64,000 bases of DNA from Prostheceraeus crozeri (GCA_907163375.1 CAJQUW010010319.1:33154-97153), one strand, 5' to 3'; shown: positions 23,040-37,853, counted from the stretch's first letter. Notes: generated from the sequence alone by a model not told the origin. Numbers and translations: made by a program.

Positions 23040-23980
23040 CTGGAAGCAATGATGAAATGGTTGTAGGTTATGTTATTGTTATATTAAATATGACTTGAAC
23101 CCAAGGTTGTCGTCAACCGAGAATATTTATGAAATATGCGGGATGCATTGGAAAGGGCAAATTGTTGTAGTCAGTTCCGCTTAGGGTTGGCACGAAATAT
23201 TCCGCGAAGTATATTTTTTGTATTTCCTCCGGTTTATTTTTTTCGAGTGCAATATCGTTTTTCGTATGCAGGAATATCATATCGAAGTTCGGCTTACGAA
23301 ATGTATAGGCCCTATATACTTTAATTTATCATTTAGAAATCATTAACTACTTTAAAACCTGTAGGTGGTCATCAGTGGACTAATTGATCTTTTTTCACCA
23401 GCCAATCAAATCAAGACAAGGCATATCCCGGTCACCATGAAAACGGTTGTGGAAATAAGACTGCTGCAACGTTCGATATTGTTTTATTCGTCGTTCAAGG
23501 AACGAATGATTCGATGAGTGAACAATTCCGCTCTTTAATGCACAGTACATAGCAGAGGACCGTTATTATATGGTAGTCAAAAAATTTCGGTGAAGACCTT
23601 CCTATAGTAATCTAATCTGAGTTACAATCACAACTCCCAATGTGCTTCAAGCGTTTCTAATCATTGTGTACAAAGATGTAGCACATTTTCATTGGAAGGG
23701 TAACATTTTCATGTTGTCACTAATGATATTCAATAGAGAGGCGAACTGAGTTCTCCGCGCTGTTGAACACAGGGGGTTTTAACTTGGACATTGTTCAGTT
23801 CGACACGCGCTGCTACCACTGTTAACTTTAGTACATGCACTTGTATTCCAAAAACACAGGCTACAGAATATAAACCTATATTGGTATAAACAGAACCCCC
23901 TGGTTACCTGAAAGGTAAGGAGGCCTAATGTGATACGATGATACAAATAACATAATCATACAAGATATGTGAATATGTAA
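23040..23980. other. No recognisable gene
   Basis: AT-rich sequence with only short frames and no recognisable repeat ends. Confidence 0.4.
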
Positions 23981-24360
23981 ATGCATGTATTCATATTCAT
24001 TAATGAATATCTAGTGTTTAACTACAAGCATTTTGATAAGATCCTTCCTGAAATCTACCCGGTAGATCTCTTAGCTAGCAGAAGCGGAGACAACTACAAA
24101 TGTGTTAATTATTTGGATGTTAAAATCATGATTGAAGATGGTGACCAATACATCAGAGGTTTACCATAAGGTTGATGAGTTCAGCTTCCCAGTGGTACTG
24201 TATACTTTCCCCGAGAGTACCATACCTTTGAACACTGGCTTAAACATCTTTGCTGCCCAACTCATCAGGTTCGCCAGGATTTCATCTGATGCTTCCGCCT
24301 TCACATCAAGGGCTAAGGGCATTTTTGATATCTTCAAAGAACGGGTAATTCTTGCATAAA
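23981..24360 (+). pseudogene. Retroelement RT C-terminal fragment
   Basis: Two overlapping plus-strand frames (23981-24169 and 24132-24359) read LPEIYPVDLLASRSGDN with NYLDVKIMIEDG, then HKVDEFSFPVVLYTFPES and IFAAQLIRFARISSDASAF. The LD..I / K.D.F.F.V / S.IP / QLIRFAR series is the thumb and tail of a large family of invertebrate reverse transcriptases (Penelope-like or LINE-type). The RT core upstream is missing. One frameshift near 24132-24169 separates the frames. Confidence 0.6.
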
Positions 24361-24960
24361 GTCCAGAATAGGTAATTCTTGCATAGTCTCCAAGAATAGG
24401 TTCCTCGTTTTTAAGTGTGGTTGTTTTTCGCCCCGCCAGATGCCATCCATCATTGGCATGTTGGCTAAGAAAACCTCTTCTAGTTTCATGTGCTTCTTTT
24501 TGTCCTAATAAATTCCAATAAATTTTATTTTCGGTTAGGTTCTGCTATGTTTCCTCAGGCTTGGAGAGACCTTCCATGTCGTACATTCGATATGGTCGGC
24601 CTGGCCCCGCCATGTGGTATAGGTTGGAGGTTAGGGGCCGAAACCTTGCTTCATGCAGCCACATGGTTCCTCCCTGATGACTCCATACATAGCAAACTCA
24701 ATTTTGATTTTTTAGGATTCTTATTTTCACCTTTTGTTATTTTTAAGTTAGCTTCTCGTCAGGTCTCTTATTTCAGTTCTTATATGATTAAAATAAAATC
24801 GTTTATAAGTATTAATTTATTCCCTTACCGCCTTCTGTTGAGGCGACTAGCCTTTATACGTATTTCAGTCCCTACTCTATACTGGAGTAGGTTACTCTAT
24901 GTTGTTACTATTAATTTATATTCATTCGTTCATGACTTTTTTCTAATTACCTAATTTACA
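24361..24960 (+). other. Probable 3' tail of the same retroelement
   Basis: A 154-codon frame (24490-24954) is unlikely to be a host gene: its first third is coding-like (RDLPCRTFDMVGLAPPCGIG, RLGAETLLHAATWFL) and the rest is T-rich. Its position directly behind the RT fragment suggests that it belongs to the same element as 3' sequence. I cannot assign a function. Confidence 0.35.
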
Positions 24961-27028
24961 GGATTCTCCACTAGGGTTGTTGTTTAACTTTGGCATCTTC
25001 CGTTTCCTGGATCCTTCGAATTTTTTGGCCGTGTCGTGTCTTGATTAACAGATCATGCGCAAGTTCATCCAGTATAATGAAAAAAATGAAGCGGGCCAAC
25101 ACAGCGGAAAGTGTTGAGATGGTGGACTTCTGCTTCGGTGGCGAGATGGGAGTGGGACCAGAATTAGTGCAGGAGTATGAGCCAACGGGGAATCAGAAGG
25201 ATGACAATGACTTTTAAAGCGCTGGTGTATAATGTATATAGATAAAACTGTTCTCTAATGCCAATTTTATTGTTGATTTACATCGTCGATAAGCTCCATC
25301 GTTGCACCGGCCATGTAACCTGAACATATTCTATAGTGTTTTACAACGCAAAAGTTGAACTCAAAACATAACCTGTTATCAATATGAAAGCGCTCTTCGG
25401 TTAATCATCGCACCAGAGTGACTTTTACATTTTATGACATAGCGGGACCACTAATTTTTTCACTAATTTGGACCCATCAATTCCAAGAAACATTTTTCGA
25501 GAAATAAAGCCTGAAATAACAGCTTCAGGGCATTGCCCAAAGGCAGTCAAGATTTCGTGACTGTACGTGATCAGGAAGTGTCACTAAATTCAAGAAGGAA
25601 ATGAGTTTGAAGATACGCAGCCATGCTTTATGGCTAACTGCATATTCGAAAAATTATGCTCAATATTGACTGCTTATAGGTTACATGTGATCTAGAATAA
25701 CCGGCGAAATAAACTTCGAACAGTTCGTTGAAAATCCCGCACCCTCCCTTCTCTTTTAAATAATTCTTTCAATTGTTTTCGAAAACAAAATTCGAAAGAA
25801 AAGTATTTCTGATGAAATAGTTTTCTATATTACTCAACCGTTTTTCAGAAGTGGCGACTTTGTTTTGAAAAAACATAGGGTAGCTAGCTATAGCTTTTTT
25901 GGTAATGAAAAATGCAGCAGATTCCATCAGTTTCCAGTATTTATGATTTTTATTAATTGACAAGGTAACATCAATCAACAAAGTAGCTCGAAAGCATAAT
26001 TTTACACGCTTATATACACTCACATAATCACCGACGTTACTGTTGACAATTTTAGTTAATAGGAACATTTTAAGAATTTTTAAGTCAATTCATGAGCCAA
26101 TATAATCAGCAACTCTTGGATTGACTACTACTGATACTATGGGCCACCTGGAAAACAGCATTTAATAGGATTGCTGTGATCGTTTCTAAACCGTCATTGA
26201 TAATATTGTATTTTGATTTATGCAAGTCATCATCAGCATTACATTTTAGTTCAATCTTGAGTTTTAAAAAGTAGACCCGCATTGAGTAGACCTAGTTTCC
26301 TTACTACATTACAAATAATGTGAATACTAATAGGTGTAGGGCGATCAGAGTCTAAAACATGACGAGCTTACCAGCTACATGTACATTCACAACAAGCTTT
26401 GCAGCAAGCAGCATCTTTATGGTTTTGATGGTTGAGTTGAGACAATATATTTTCCTGTCTTGAAACTATGAGATTTGTTCATGTATTTGACAAACGCTGA
26501 AAATGACACAAGTCTACAATTTCTATTATTTCCAAATTCGATAAGTAGAAAACAGTCCTTTAACACCAGCCAATGTGTTCATAAGCTGATATCTGAATCT
26601 GTATTTAATAATGAATTTATTGAAGATTATAGGACACTTAAAGACACAGATGTTCCATGTTTCATGCTTTATTGAAGACGAAATATCAAATCAAAGGTCA
26701 GAAGTCTATGGCAGGCATTTATCGAACTTAGTGTTGTAGGATTTTCGACGTAATATTTCGCATCGTCCTCGGCATAAGATAAGTGTGCTATACAAGGGCC
26801 ATATTCTATATATTCAGATGATTCAGTTTTAATATTAATAAAAAGCTCAGAACATCCACTTCTACAAATACATGTTAATATCGGTGTGATCAGTTTTTAA
26901 AAAAGCATGCTTTGGAAATGCTTGCAACCATGTTAAGTAAAATAGCATCATATTTCTTCTTTCTAGTTTTTTTTGCTTCTATTATTATTCTAGTATTTTC
27001 TATCACTCTTTTCAACCGGAAATCTTAG
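24961..27028. other. No recognisable gene
   Basis: AT-rich sequence. Frames of 75 codons (24990-25217, plus), 99 codons (25769-26068, minus) and 66 codons (26475-26675, plus) have no recognisable motif or repeat context. Confidence 0.4.
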
Positions 27029-27030
27029 TA

Positions 27031-27776
27031 CAGTGTACTCCGGATAAGCGGGAATTCCGCTTAAGCGTGAGAAAACTCAGGAAACATTTCCATTACTATA
27101 TGAATCGCTCCAGTTAAGCGGGACAGTTTTCAAAGTTACTGTGCTTAAGCGGGAGAATTTTTTGTACTTTTTTATGTCCTAAAATTTTCTATTCTGGGTA
27201 TACATACTCGTGCATGCCAAAGAACGTATTTAATTCGTGTCGCTCACACCCCTGCAGGATGAGAACCTCCTCAACACGCAAACTGACTGACGACTGATTT
27301 GATTCGTTTACTTTGACAGCCAATGAGTTAACGGCAAACTCATCGATTCTACATTACTGTGCAAGCCGTAGCCAGAGTCACTTGTTTCTGCAATAGCGCT
27401 GCTCACTCACTACACATGATGCTACTATAGAAACACACTTTTTCGCCGAAGCAAAAGGAAAGAAACAAACGTTGATAGACTCATTTTTTTTGTTTAGACA
27501 TTCGAAACCTTATACATGCTATACATGTAAATGCCATGCTTTTCATGGATCAGATTTTTTAATACAATATACATCTATACTGCTATAAATGAAGATGTTT
27601 GTAAGTACGGACCTTTGAGCGTGGTTTAGGCAAGATTTTATCGGCATCTATATAAAATTATCACTTCTCCAGAGCTATAATTACTAATATTATTACTTCT
27701 CCGCTTAAGCGGAACTCCGGATAAGCGTGACAAGCGCTTCCACTCCGGAGCTGTCCCGCTTTATCCGAGTACACTG
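27031..27776. mobile_element. Tigger/pogo-like MITE, 746 bp
   Basis: Ends CAGTGTACTCCGGATAAGCG and, at the right, CTTTATCCGAGTACACTG, with TA on each side (27029-27030, 27777-27778). Subterminal copies of ggataagcg / cttaagcg recur at both ends (27048-27130, 27705-27730). TIR style and TA target fit the pogo/Tigger branch of Tc1/mariner. No transposase frame. Confidence 0.85.
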
Positions 27777-27778
27777 TA

Positions 27779-29742
27779 ATTCTAATCTAACTAAATCTAC
27801 TAAAATATCTAACTAAAACCTACTAACTAATCTACTAATCTAATACTAATCTATCTAAATCTAATCTAAAACTAAATCTATCTAAATACTAAATCTACTA
27901 ATCTAAATCTACTATCTAAAAATCTAAAAACTAAAATCTAACTATAATCTAATCTAACAAAAAATCTAAAATCTAAACATTCAAATCTGATAAATCTAAA
28001 AATCTATCACACTAATCTATCTAAAAAATCAACAACATCTAAAAAGATTCTATCTAACTCTATCTAATCTAAATCTCTAAAAAAAAATCTACAAATCTAT
28101 CTAAATCTACTCTAATCTTCTCAAAAATCTAACAAAAAAAAAATATCAACAAAAACAAATTCTACCATACATCTGTACAACTTCTAATCTAATCTCTCTA
28201 ACTAAAAAAAATCTAATCTAACAAGATTCTAATCTACAATCTAATACAAAAATCACTAACATCTTCTCAAATCTAAAAAACAAAGAAAATCTAAACTAAA
28301 ATCTATCTAACACTCTCTAAAAATGATTCTGAAAAAACACAAACTAAATCTAAAAACTCTTCTACAACCCAAAATCTAAAATCTAATCTAACAATTCTAA
28401 AAATCATACTACAAAACACCTACTAATCTCTATCTAAATCAAAATCATTCTATAAACAAAACTGATCTATATCTCAAAACTCTACCCCCTCTAAAAACTA
28501 ATCTATCTACAGATCTACTACATCTAAAAAAAACGTTCTAAAAAATCAACTAGTCACACAATACTAACTCTAAACATCTACAAAAAAAGCTAAAAATAAT
28601 CATTCTATTCTATCTAACTAAATCTAAAAACTCTATCTAACTAAATACCCCTAAATCTAACTATCTAACTTCTATTCCCATAATCTACTCGTCTACATCT
28701 AAAATCTAAAAACTCTACATTCGAAAAAATTATATTCTATACTAAAACATCTAAATACTCTACTAAAACTAAATCTATATCAACTAAAAAAACACAAAAA
28801 AATCTAATCTAAAAAACCCGTAAAAAACTAAATCTATAAATCTAACTAAAAACTTCCTAAATCATATCAAAAATCTAAAAATACTAAAACACAAGTCTAC
28901 CCCAAATCTAATCTACAATCTAATATTCTAAAATCTAAATCTTAATCTAAACATCTAATCTAACCCTACCTAATCTAATCTAAAATTCTAATCTATCTAA
29001 ATCTTATCTAAAACTACTACTACACCTCTAAAACTCTATTCTACACTACTCTAATCAAAAAAATCTAATCTAATCAATATCTAATCCTATAGACTCTACA
29101 ACATAAAAGCTATTCTAAATTCTACCTAACAACTATAACCAATCTTACTAAAATCTAACAAATCATAACAAAACATCTACACAAACTCTAATATTCTCAT
29201 CTATAAATCTAAATGATTCTAAAAAACTCTACCAAAACTAATCTAATCTAATCTATACTATCTCTTTCTCGATCTACACTACCTAAAGACTCTCTAAAAA
29301 TTCCGTTAAATCTAATATCCTAAAAAGCTAATCTACTCTAAAAAATCTAAAAAATCTATAAACGAAATCTATCACTTACATCTAATAAACTCTACCTTCG
29401 AAAATCCTAAAATAAATCTACTCCAAAAACTTAACTAAAAAAAATGCTAAAGCTACCTCTACTATCTACTAAAAATCTAACTACGCAAATCTAAAATAAA
29501 ATACACATCTAATCTATCTATTAAAATCTATTATAATAAAAATCTAAAATCTAAATCTATAAAATCTCTAAATCTAAATTCCCGCAATCTATAACTACTC
29601 TATACCAATCTAACTATCTACAACATAACTCTAACAACTCAACTACAAACACTAACTAATAAACTCAACTCTGTATCTCTACAAATCTATCTAATCTAAA
29701 CTCTATCTAAGAAAACTATTACAACTCTAAAAACTAAATCCA
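27779..29742. repeat. Degenerate (TCTAA)n satellite, about 2 kb
   Basis: Nearly two kilobases made of tctaa, tctaaa, tctaaaa, ctatctaa and similar, with almost no G on the plus strand. It begins at the base after the TA of the Tigger-like MITE and ends abruptly at the unique sequence aaatccaagggacgg. The degree of indel noise is greater than in a normal microsatellite and could be biological degeneracy or uncorrected reads. Confidence 0.85.
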
Positions 29743-31040
29743 AGGGACGGAATAAGCGGGGGAGGGTGGGAGACTAGGCTGGGTGTGTGGTTCGTCAGCG
29801 GGCGCTTTTCATTACACGTATACATGTTTATCTCACAATATGTTTCGAAGAAGCACATATACTGACTTCTAATATTCTAATGTAGATGTATTTCACACAC
29901 TGTAATTCTACCAACAGGCTGCTTTAATGTGTGAAATAAATCACATGGAATGTTGATGATATGTAATTCCTTAGATTACTGAATTGAATGTTTATGTCAA
30001 AGTATTTGAATTTGTTGGCAACTATTCAATTTCGTGAAATCACTGTGAGCCTTTGCATTCCTCTCACTAGAGTAGACAGTCAAACCTTTTGTTCACTTGT
30101 ATTAACAATCAAGGGAATAGGAACAATAGAATGATTAGCTTATCAACAAGTCTACATAGCACTAATTTTCAAAAGTGTGGTTAAAAAACGATCTTGAAGC
30201 AATGAAGAAAAAGCACCTCTTTTTAAAGTCATGTCAAACGGGTCTTATACTGTAGCAGTCTCACAAAATTGTTATAGATAAGACATTACGTTAAGACGTC
30301 AAAACTGTTGCTTTTGCTCTATTGGAAATACTATTATTCAATTCAGAAGCTTCATCTTAGTAAAATGAAACATGATGCAATCGTGCCTGACTCTAGTGCT
30401 GAACATTATTGCATATGAATGCGCAAATAGTGACTATATCGAATCGATCTTATTAACACTGAAAATATACCTGTGAAATGAAAGCTGGGAATACGCTATG
30501 ACGCAATATTTATTAGCCTGCAAATGTAAATCTTGTATCGAATGTCACTATTTGGAAATTCCAAAACAAAAAACAAAAATCGAAAGAAATTTCTTTAGAT
30601 TTTATTTCCTTTGTTATGAAATTTAGCACGTTCTAATTTTACACTTGTTGACACGTTTCAAATCATAGTATTGAAGCATGTCTCGCTTTTTAACTCAGGC
30701 ATGATCAGTGAAGCGACTTGAACATATTCATTCCCTTCTGTTGAGCTCACCTGAGATTAATGCTTTATATGTAAGACATGCGTTCAATTACATAACGGCC
30801 CCTAATAAAGCCCACTTTTAATCAAAATCACTTAAGGTTCATTATCCTATGTTTAGCTCATAAAAATGAAGGCAGTGTTGCTCATTTTTTTGGTTAAAGT
30901 GTCAATTGATGCCGATATTCAGATATGATGCAAATCAGTTTCAATTTTGAATAGAATGAATCTTTATCGTAGAAATCTACAAAAGGAAAAATTGGCTGTC
31001 AGTTGACAGCACTTATAATTTGCCTGAAAAACTGTAGACA
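29743..31040. other. No recognisable gene
   Basis: Short G-rich segment (29743-29800, ggcgggg-type) and then AT-rich unclassified sequence without ORFs or repeats that I can name. Confidence 0.4.
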
Positions 31041-31555
31041 TCAAAAAATAAACTTTACAATATGGTCATAAAACAAAATTACATAAGCGCTCTTTGAAGT
31101 CGTTAAGTGAATTTGATGACACAATGTATGTTGGTAGGTAGCTCCACACATTTCCTACTCTATTTCTGAAGAAAAGATCAGATACATTGCAATTCGAAAA
31201 TTCTCGAGCACGAAGCTTTAGTTTGTGGTCACGAGTTAAGTGATCACATGACTGCAAATTAAAGAAGTCACTGAAAGTTACGTCAATTAAATCATGATGC
31301 ATTTTGCAGACTAAGATAAGATAAAAAATTATTATTCTTCTCTCGAGTGAGCATTTCGAGCAACGACAGTTTGGAATTATAGTCACTATAATTTAATTTG
31401 GCACGCCTGTAAATACGTATGTCTTGTGAAACATTTTTGAACTTTTTCAATAGTAATGATATCTTTCTTTAGAAATGGGTTCCGCACTTGTGTGCGATAT
31501 TCAAGAAGAGGGGCGAACGTAGACAATACAGGCATTTTTCAATTTATTTTTCCCC
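31040..31555 (-). pseudogene. CR1-like LINE copy A, C-terminal part
   Basis: The minus strand reads LLEYRTQVRNPFLKKDIITI, EKVQKCFTRHTYL (about 31400-31520), then a 106-codon frame (31066-31386) with RRIIIFYLILVCKMHH, LKLRAREFSNCNVSDLFFRN and RVGNVWSYLPTYIV. This is the classic end of CR1/L2/Jockey-clade ORF2 (ILEY...VQR.FT...NR...WN.LP). The RT core of apparently the same copy lies at 32100-32480, separated by unrelated sequence. Confidence 0.75.
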
Positions 31556-32100
31556 TTGATACTATCCACCGTGACGAAACGCGTCGGGGAACTTTATTTA
31601 TTCTTAAAAAATAAAAAAATCGTCCAAATTGAGGGAGAGCTATATTTTTGCTTACATCGTGGAAAATTGGATTAAACTTTGTTGAAAATCTCACCTCAAA
31701 ACTGCCTGCAGGAAAATGTTCCATTTTGAACCTATAAAGGTTAAGGGACATCCTGTGCAAGAATATAAATAAAATATAGGATTGCCGCGAAAGTTTTGAC
31801 CGATTAATAAAACTGTGGAATCCTATTGCTGTATAAATCCTGTGACTTTGACTTTGTTCGTCTGCACTAACGTGAGCTGCGTGTGATTCTCTTCAAATAT
31901 GAATGCACAATGGTTGTATAGATAGTATGTATAGGTAGTAATAACATATCTTTGAGATATTCTGGTTATTTTGTTCGGCTACAATTCCGACAAAAGCAAG
32001 CAAAACAGAGTAAGCCATCGTCATAGGCATAGATGTCACACACAATATCAGCCGCGTGAGAGGTGTCTTTATTGAACTTCAAATGAAAATCTAAATAAAT
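31556..32100. other. Interrupting segment between two LINE parts
   Basis: About 550 bp without LINE similarity between the C-terminal and RT parts of copy A. It includes ccgtgacgaaacgcgtcggg at about 31569-31588, a gaaacgcgtc string seen in hammerhead-bearing retroelements, but I see no full core. Its nature is undecided. Confidence 0.3.
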
Positions 32101-32482
32101 ACACTGCTAATATACAAATCACTAAAAAGGAAATGTCATCCACATACTTCACGATCGACGTAGATTTAAACAGAGGCTGAAGTGAGGCAATGTACATTCC
32201 GAAAAGGTAAGGGCCTAGTAATGATACTTGGGGGACCCCACTTGTCTCAGAATGCTTTTATAGCCATTATACCGAACTCGGTGCTGACGACCGGAAATAT
32301 AGTTTTCTAATGATTCCACAAATCCACCAGGAAAGTGAGAGTCGACAGCCTTGCTGATCAGTGCATCATGATGACACTTATTGAATGCCTTGGAAAAATC
32401 AAATGCAAATATAGAGCAGACCACTTAAAGGATCAACTGGTAACCACTAGTTAAGGCATCATGTATTGAAATAACAACATTC
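32100..32482 (-). pseudogene. CR1-like LINE copy A, reverse transcriptase core
   Basis: Minus strand: VISIHDALTSGYQL (about 32430-32475), then CSIFAFDFSKAFNKCHHDAL and YISGRQHRVRYNG in the frame 32215-32424, then YVDDISFL at about 32120-32145. FDFSKAF is RT motif A (first catalytic Asp) and YVDD is motif C. Frames change between motifs, so it is inactive. The 5' side stops at the 3' tail of copy B, which appears to have inserted here. Confidence 0.75.
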
Positions 32483-33570
32483 AAATTCAAATTCAATTCA
32501 AATCATCTTTATTTGCTTCACAAGTGCGGTGAGCGCATTACAATAATACAAAAGTCAAATATGTATAAAATTTAAAGAGAGATAAAATCATGCAAAAAAT
32601 GAGAACTACGGACAATACTTGATAAACGAATTAGCAAAACGTTTCGTCTTAGTCTTAGGTCATTTTAAACTGCATTGTTGTCTAGACACACGTTGACGAT
32701 CAAGAAAAAATTGACGAAGAGGATGCGTTGCATGCAAAGTCACTTCTCGAAGTAAATTTTTACAAAGACGATCACCAAAGGTAAATAGGGATTCACATAC
32801 ATCACCAATGATGCGAAAGATTCGTTTTTCAACCTGCAGAAGACGCTCTTGCAAATAGTCCGTTCCTTACAAAAAGTAGGATATGCGTAAAGTAAAATTG
32901 GACGAATAAAACTCATACGCCATAAATAATATATCAGTCGGACAATTAGCTCTTTTTAAATGCAGAATAAGATAAATCCGTTTAGAGGCCTTCTTAACAA
33001 GATGGTCTACATGCAAATTCCATTTCATGTCTGAAGTGAATATGCAGCCCAAAATGTTCATACAATTAACATTCTCTAAATAAATATTATCACATTGCGA
33101 ACTGGTTCAACAACCAAAGACTTTTTAGTTATAATGTTCATGACACTGCATTTAGAAAAATTTAGACATAAACCGTGTTTGTTTGACCATTGCATCACAT
33201 TGTTCATTTCGAGCTGCAAAGAGTCATCCGACGGATCTCTGATGAAATGCAGAAATGTTAAATCATCCGCATATTTCTGAAGTATTGAATTGGAACACAC
33301 TGTAGACAATGAATTCATGACCAGACAAAATAGAACAGGGCCAATGACACTCCCTTGGGCGACCCCACTTGTTGCATGAGCCCAAGATGATTCAGCACCT
33401 CTAAGAATAATTCATAAGAATAAATATGTGTCGTAGGGGACTGCTTCCGGATGACAGACTGATTGTCTCCAAAACAACTGTTCAAATTTGGCCTCATGTT
33501 CGTCAGAATAATGTACTCAGCGACTTTTGAGGAGGGGACTAATTGGGCGTATTTCAGTAATGGGCAAAAG
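32483..33570 (-). pseudogene. CR1-like LINE copy B, RT to 3' end
   Basis: Minus-strand frames include LQKYADDLTFLHFIRDPSDD and KHGLCLNFSKCSVMN (33076-33318, motif C YADD), ILGCIFTSDMKWNLHVDHLV with KKASKRIYLILHLKRANCP (32867-33061) and ERLLQVEKRIFRIIGDVCES (32660-32854). The upstream frame 33315-33596 carries NQSVIRKQSPTTHIYS. The 3' end reads aataaagatgatttgaattg followed by tttgaatttgaatg repeats, the A/T-rich tail of such LINEs. Several frame changes; the 5' end is cut by the Polinton inverted repeat at 33571. Confidence 0.8.
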
Positions 33571-34130
33571 ACGTTCCAGGACACCATAAAATTCAAAAAA
33601 TAGTATCTTTAAAAAACGAGTAAATTTATCAATTTAGGTCATTATTTCAGGTTTTTAAGACCTAAATTCATGAATTCAGACCGCTCCAGGACACCATAAA
33701 ATTCAAAAAATAGTATCTTTAAAAACGACATAAATTCATGAATTTTGTCCCTTTTTCAGGTTTTTAAGACCTAAATTCATAAATTTAGTCCATTTAAAAA
33801 GTATCATTTTTTGAAAAAATAGTATTTTTAAAAACGACTAAATTCATGAATTTTGGTCATTTTCTCAGGTTATGAAGAAAAAAAACCGTTTTTAAAAATA
33901 CTCAATTTTCAAATTTTTCAAAATCTCAAATTTGAGAAAATTTACAATTTTCACCCTTAAAATCATGACCGTTCCAGGACACCGAAAATCATAAAAGTTA
34001 AGAATCTCAAAATTTGTGAATTACAATTTTCTCGCTTAAATCATGACCGTTCCAGGACACCGAAAAAAATCATAAAAGTTAAGAATTTCAAATTCATGAA
34101 TTTCATCCATCTTTCAGGTTTTTAAAATAT
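33571..34130. repeat. Polinton left terminal inverted repeat
   Basis: Matches the right end in reverse complement, with an unbroken identical stretch of about 150 bp in the middle (33730-33880). It contains two copies of a 110-bp outer unit (starting 33571 and 33681) and two copies of an inner unit with gttccaggacaccgaaaatc (near 33970 and 34049). Confidence 0.9.
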
Positions 34131-34135
34131 ATCAT

Positions 34136-34327
34136 GTGACTAAAAATATTTCTTTAAAAATGGAAGAAACAAAATTGGAAGAAACCGCAAGAATATATCC
34201 TTCGTTATCATATGAACGTAGTTCTACTTTAATGGACATTGAAAAAATGAATAAAGAAAAACACAAAGATAGAGTACGTTATATGAAAGATAAGGAATCT
34301 CAATATAATATTAATAGAGCATTATAA
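34136..34327 (+). pseudogene. Small lysine/glutamate-rich frame, Polinton left end
   Basis: The first frame inside the left TIR, 63 codons, LSYERSSTLMDIEKMNKEKH. It has AT-rich codon use like the rest of the element. I recognise no family; its position next to the TIR suggests a small accessory protein or a remnant of one. Confidence 0.3.
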
Positions 34328-34370
34328 AAATTAAGAAAGAGATGACTAAAGTTAAGAATGAAACACAAGG

Positions 34371-36302
<1,932 letters not shown>

Positions 36303-36538
36303 TTGGCATATTCTTAACAATAAGTTTAGCTCTCTCAACTATGAATATAACTTCTGGTGTTTTAGTAATTCCAGTAGTTGCTACAGCTTTAACAGGTACG
36401 GGTGTTTTTGCAACTTCACTTGTTACTATGTTAGATAAATCTTTAATAACTAAGAAACGAAAATCATTAAAAACTAAGCATTTACATATTAAAGAAGTCT
36501 ATGACAAATTGCATTACTACTTTCAAAGAGTATGTTGA
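36303..36538 (+). pseudogene. Polinton membrane-protein-like segment
   Basis: Downstream of the C run the frame reads GIFLTISLALSTMNITSGVL, VIPVVATALTGTGVFATSLV and then a basic tail (LITKKRKSLKTKHLHIKEVY). Two adjacent hydrophobic segments plus a basic C-terminus suggest a small two-span membrane protein; comparable small hydrophobic proteins are common in Polintons. The N-terminus is lost in the C run, so length and start are unknown. Confidence 0.45.
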
Positions 36539-37850
36539 GGATAATGTTTATTACGTTAGATGAGATTGAAAAATTTGATCAATAGCTAATGAAGTAAATC
36601 AATATCATTTCAATTACAGTCTGAAACGGATGATGAAAAATAAACAGGGAGGCAAAAATTCGAGAGATGGATAAAATTTCTAAAGAAGAAAATGATAAAA
36701 TATTTTAGTAAGAGCTAAAAAACTTTAAGCGAAAAATTTAAGCAAAACTTTATTAAACAAAACTAAAAACGAAAAACTTTAAAACGAAAAGATGTCAGAC
36801 AACAAAGCAATAAAAAAATAATTTGTTCATTAAAATGATTTGTTGTATCCAATGTTACCCCCAACAAAATCAAATATTATATTTTTAAAAATGGATAAAA
36901 TTAGAGCTGATAATTTTAAAAGAATAAAACAATTAGAAGAGTTAATAAAACAAAGAAATATTATGAAAGAAAATCATCTTCAACATAGAATGATAAAAGC
37001 TGGTATTCAATCTGATATGATTGAAAAAATGCAGACAAACCGAGCAAAGTAAAACTGATTTTGAAAAAACTATGAAACCATTTAAAACTCTTGAAAAAAG
37101 ATCTTACAAAGAATGACTAAACAAATATATACCAGATCAGAGAACCAAACTCTATTAGATGAACTATGGGAATACTAGAATCAAACATTAATAAACTTAC
37201 CAAAATCTCAGCAATTGAACAGTCTATCTCCTTTATAGATTGGAAAAACACAATCCCTAATTTTACTCGGACACAAAGAAATATTTCCACAACCATTGTT
37301 CGATGTATAATTTTTTTCCCACAGATAAATCTCCCTTTTAATTTAGATAGAAATTTTGTTGAACTTTAAAAGAGGAGCAATTTAAATAATTATGCTGTAG
37401 AAGATCTCATAAAATATAAAGCTATGTTAGATACCCGCGTTGGTGCAGTAAAATCTCATTAGACTTTAGAAACTATTAGAAAATTTATTATCATCGGGAG
37501 TTAAAGTAGGAAAAGGTTTTATCTGAAAAAACAGAAAACAGAAAAAACTGTATCTTACCAGATGATCACAAGAATTACTAAATAGATTAAATATTTTAAT
37601 ATCGGCAATAAAGGACATAATTCTAGTTCAATGAAATTCATCGCTATATTGACAAGACTGTTTAGAACAGAAGATTCTAAATGAAGAGGATTATAAAAGT
37701 ATAAAACGAACCGAATGTCTAGGGCTTCGCACCGAAGCAGAAATATGTTGTTTTTTATTAATTTTTATTTATGATTTTTTATCTATGATTTTATCTACAC
37801 GATTTTATCTACGATTTTTATCTATAATATTTATTTAAAATTTTAACTAA
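36539..37850 (+). pseudogene. Degraded Polinton coding region, unassigned
   Basis: Codon-like AT-rich sequence with short frames, e.g. KMDKIRADNFKRIKQLEEL (36840-37052), rich in Lys, Glu, Gln and likely helical. Another stretch before 37700 resembles helical proteins often found next to Polinton capsid genes. Family not certain. A mini-hairpin lies at 37724-37738. Confidence 0.35.
37724..37738. repeat. Mini-hairpin GCTTCG-CAC-CGAAGC
   Basis: Perfect 6-bp stem with a three-base loop, in an otherwise AT-rich stretch just upstream of the penton-like block. The preceding gaaccgaatgtctaggg looks like a decayed partner hairpin. Confidence 0.8.
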
Positions 37851-37853
37851 AAA

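Noticed and set aside
25769-26068. 99-codon minus-strand ORF
   Set aside because: Only low-complexity, AT-driven composition; no motif.
27779-29742. CRISPR-like or telomere array
   Set aside because: No spacer structure at all; the unit TCTAA is not a known telomere repeat, so it is reported only as a degenerate satellite.
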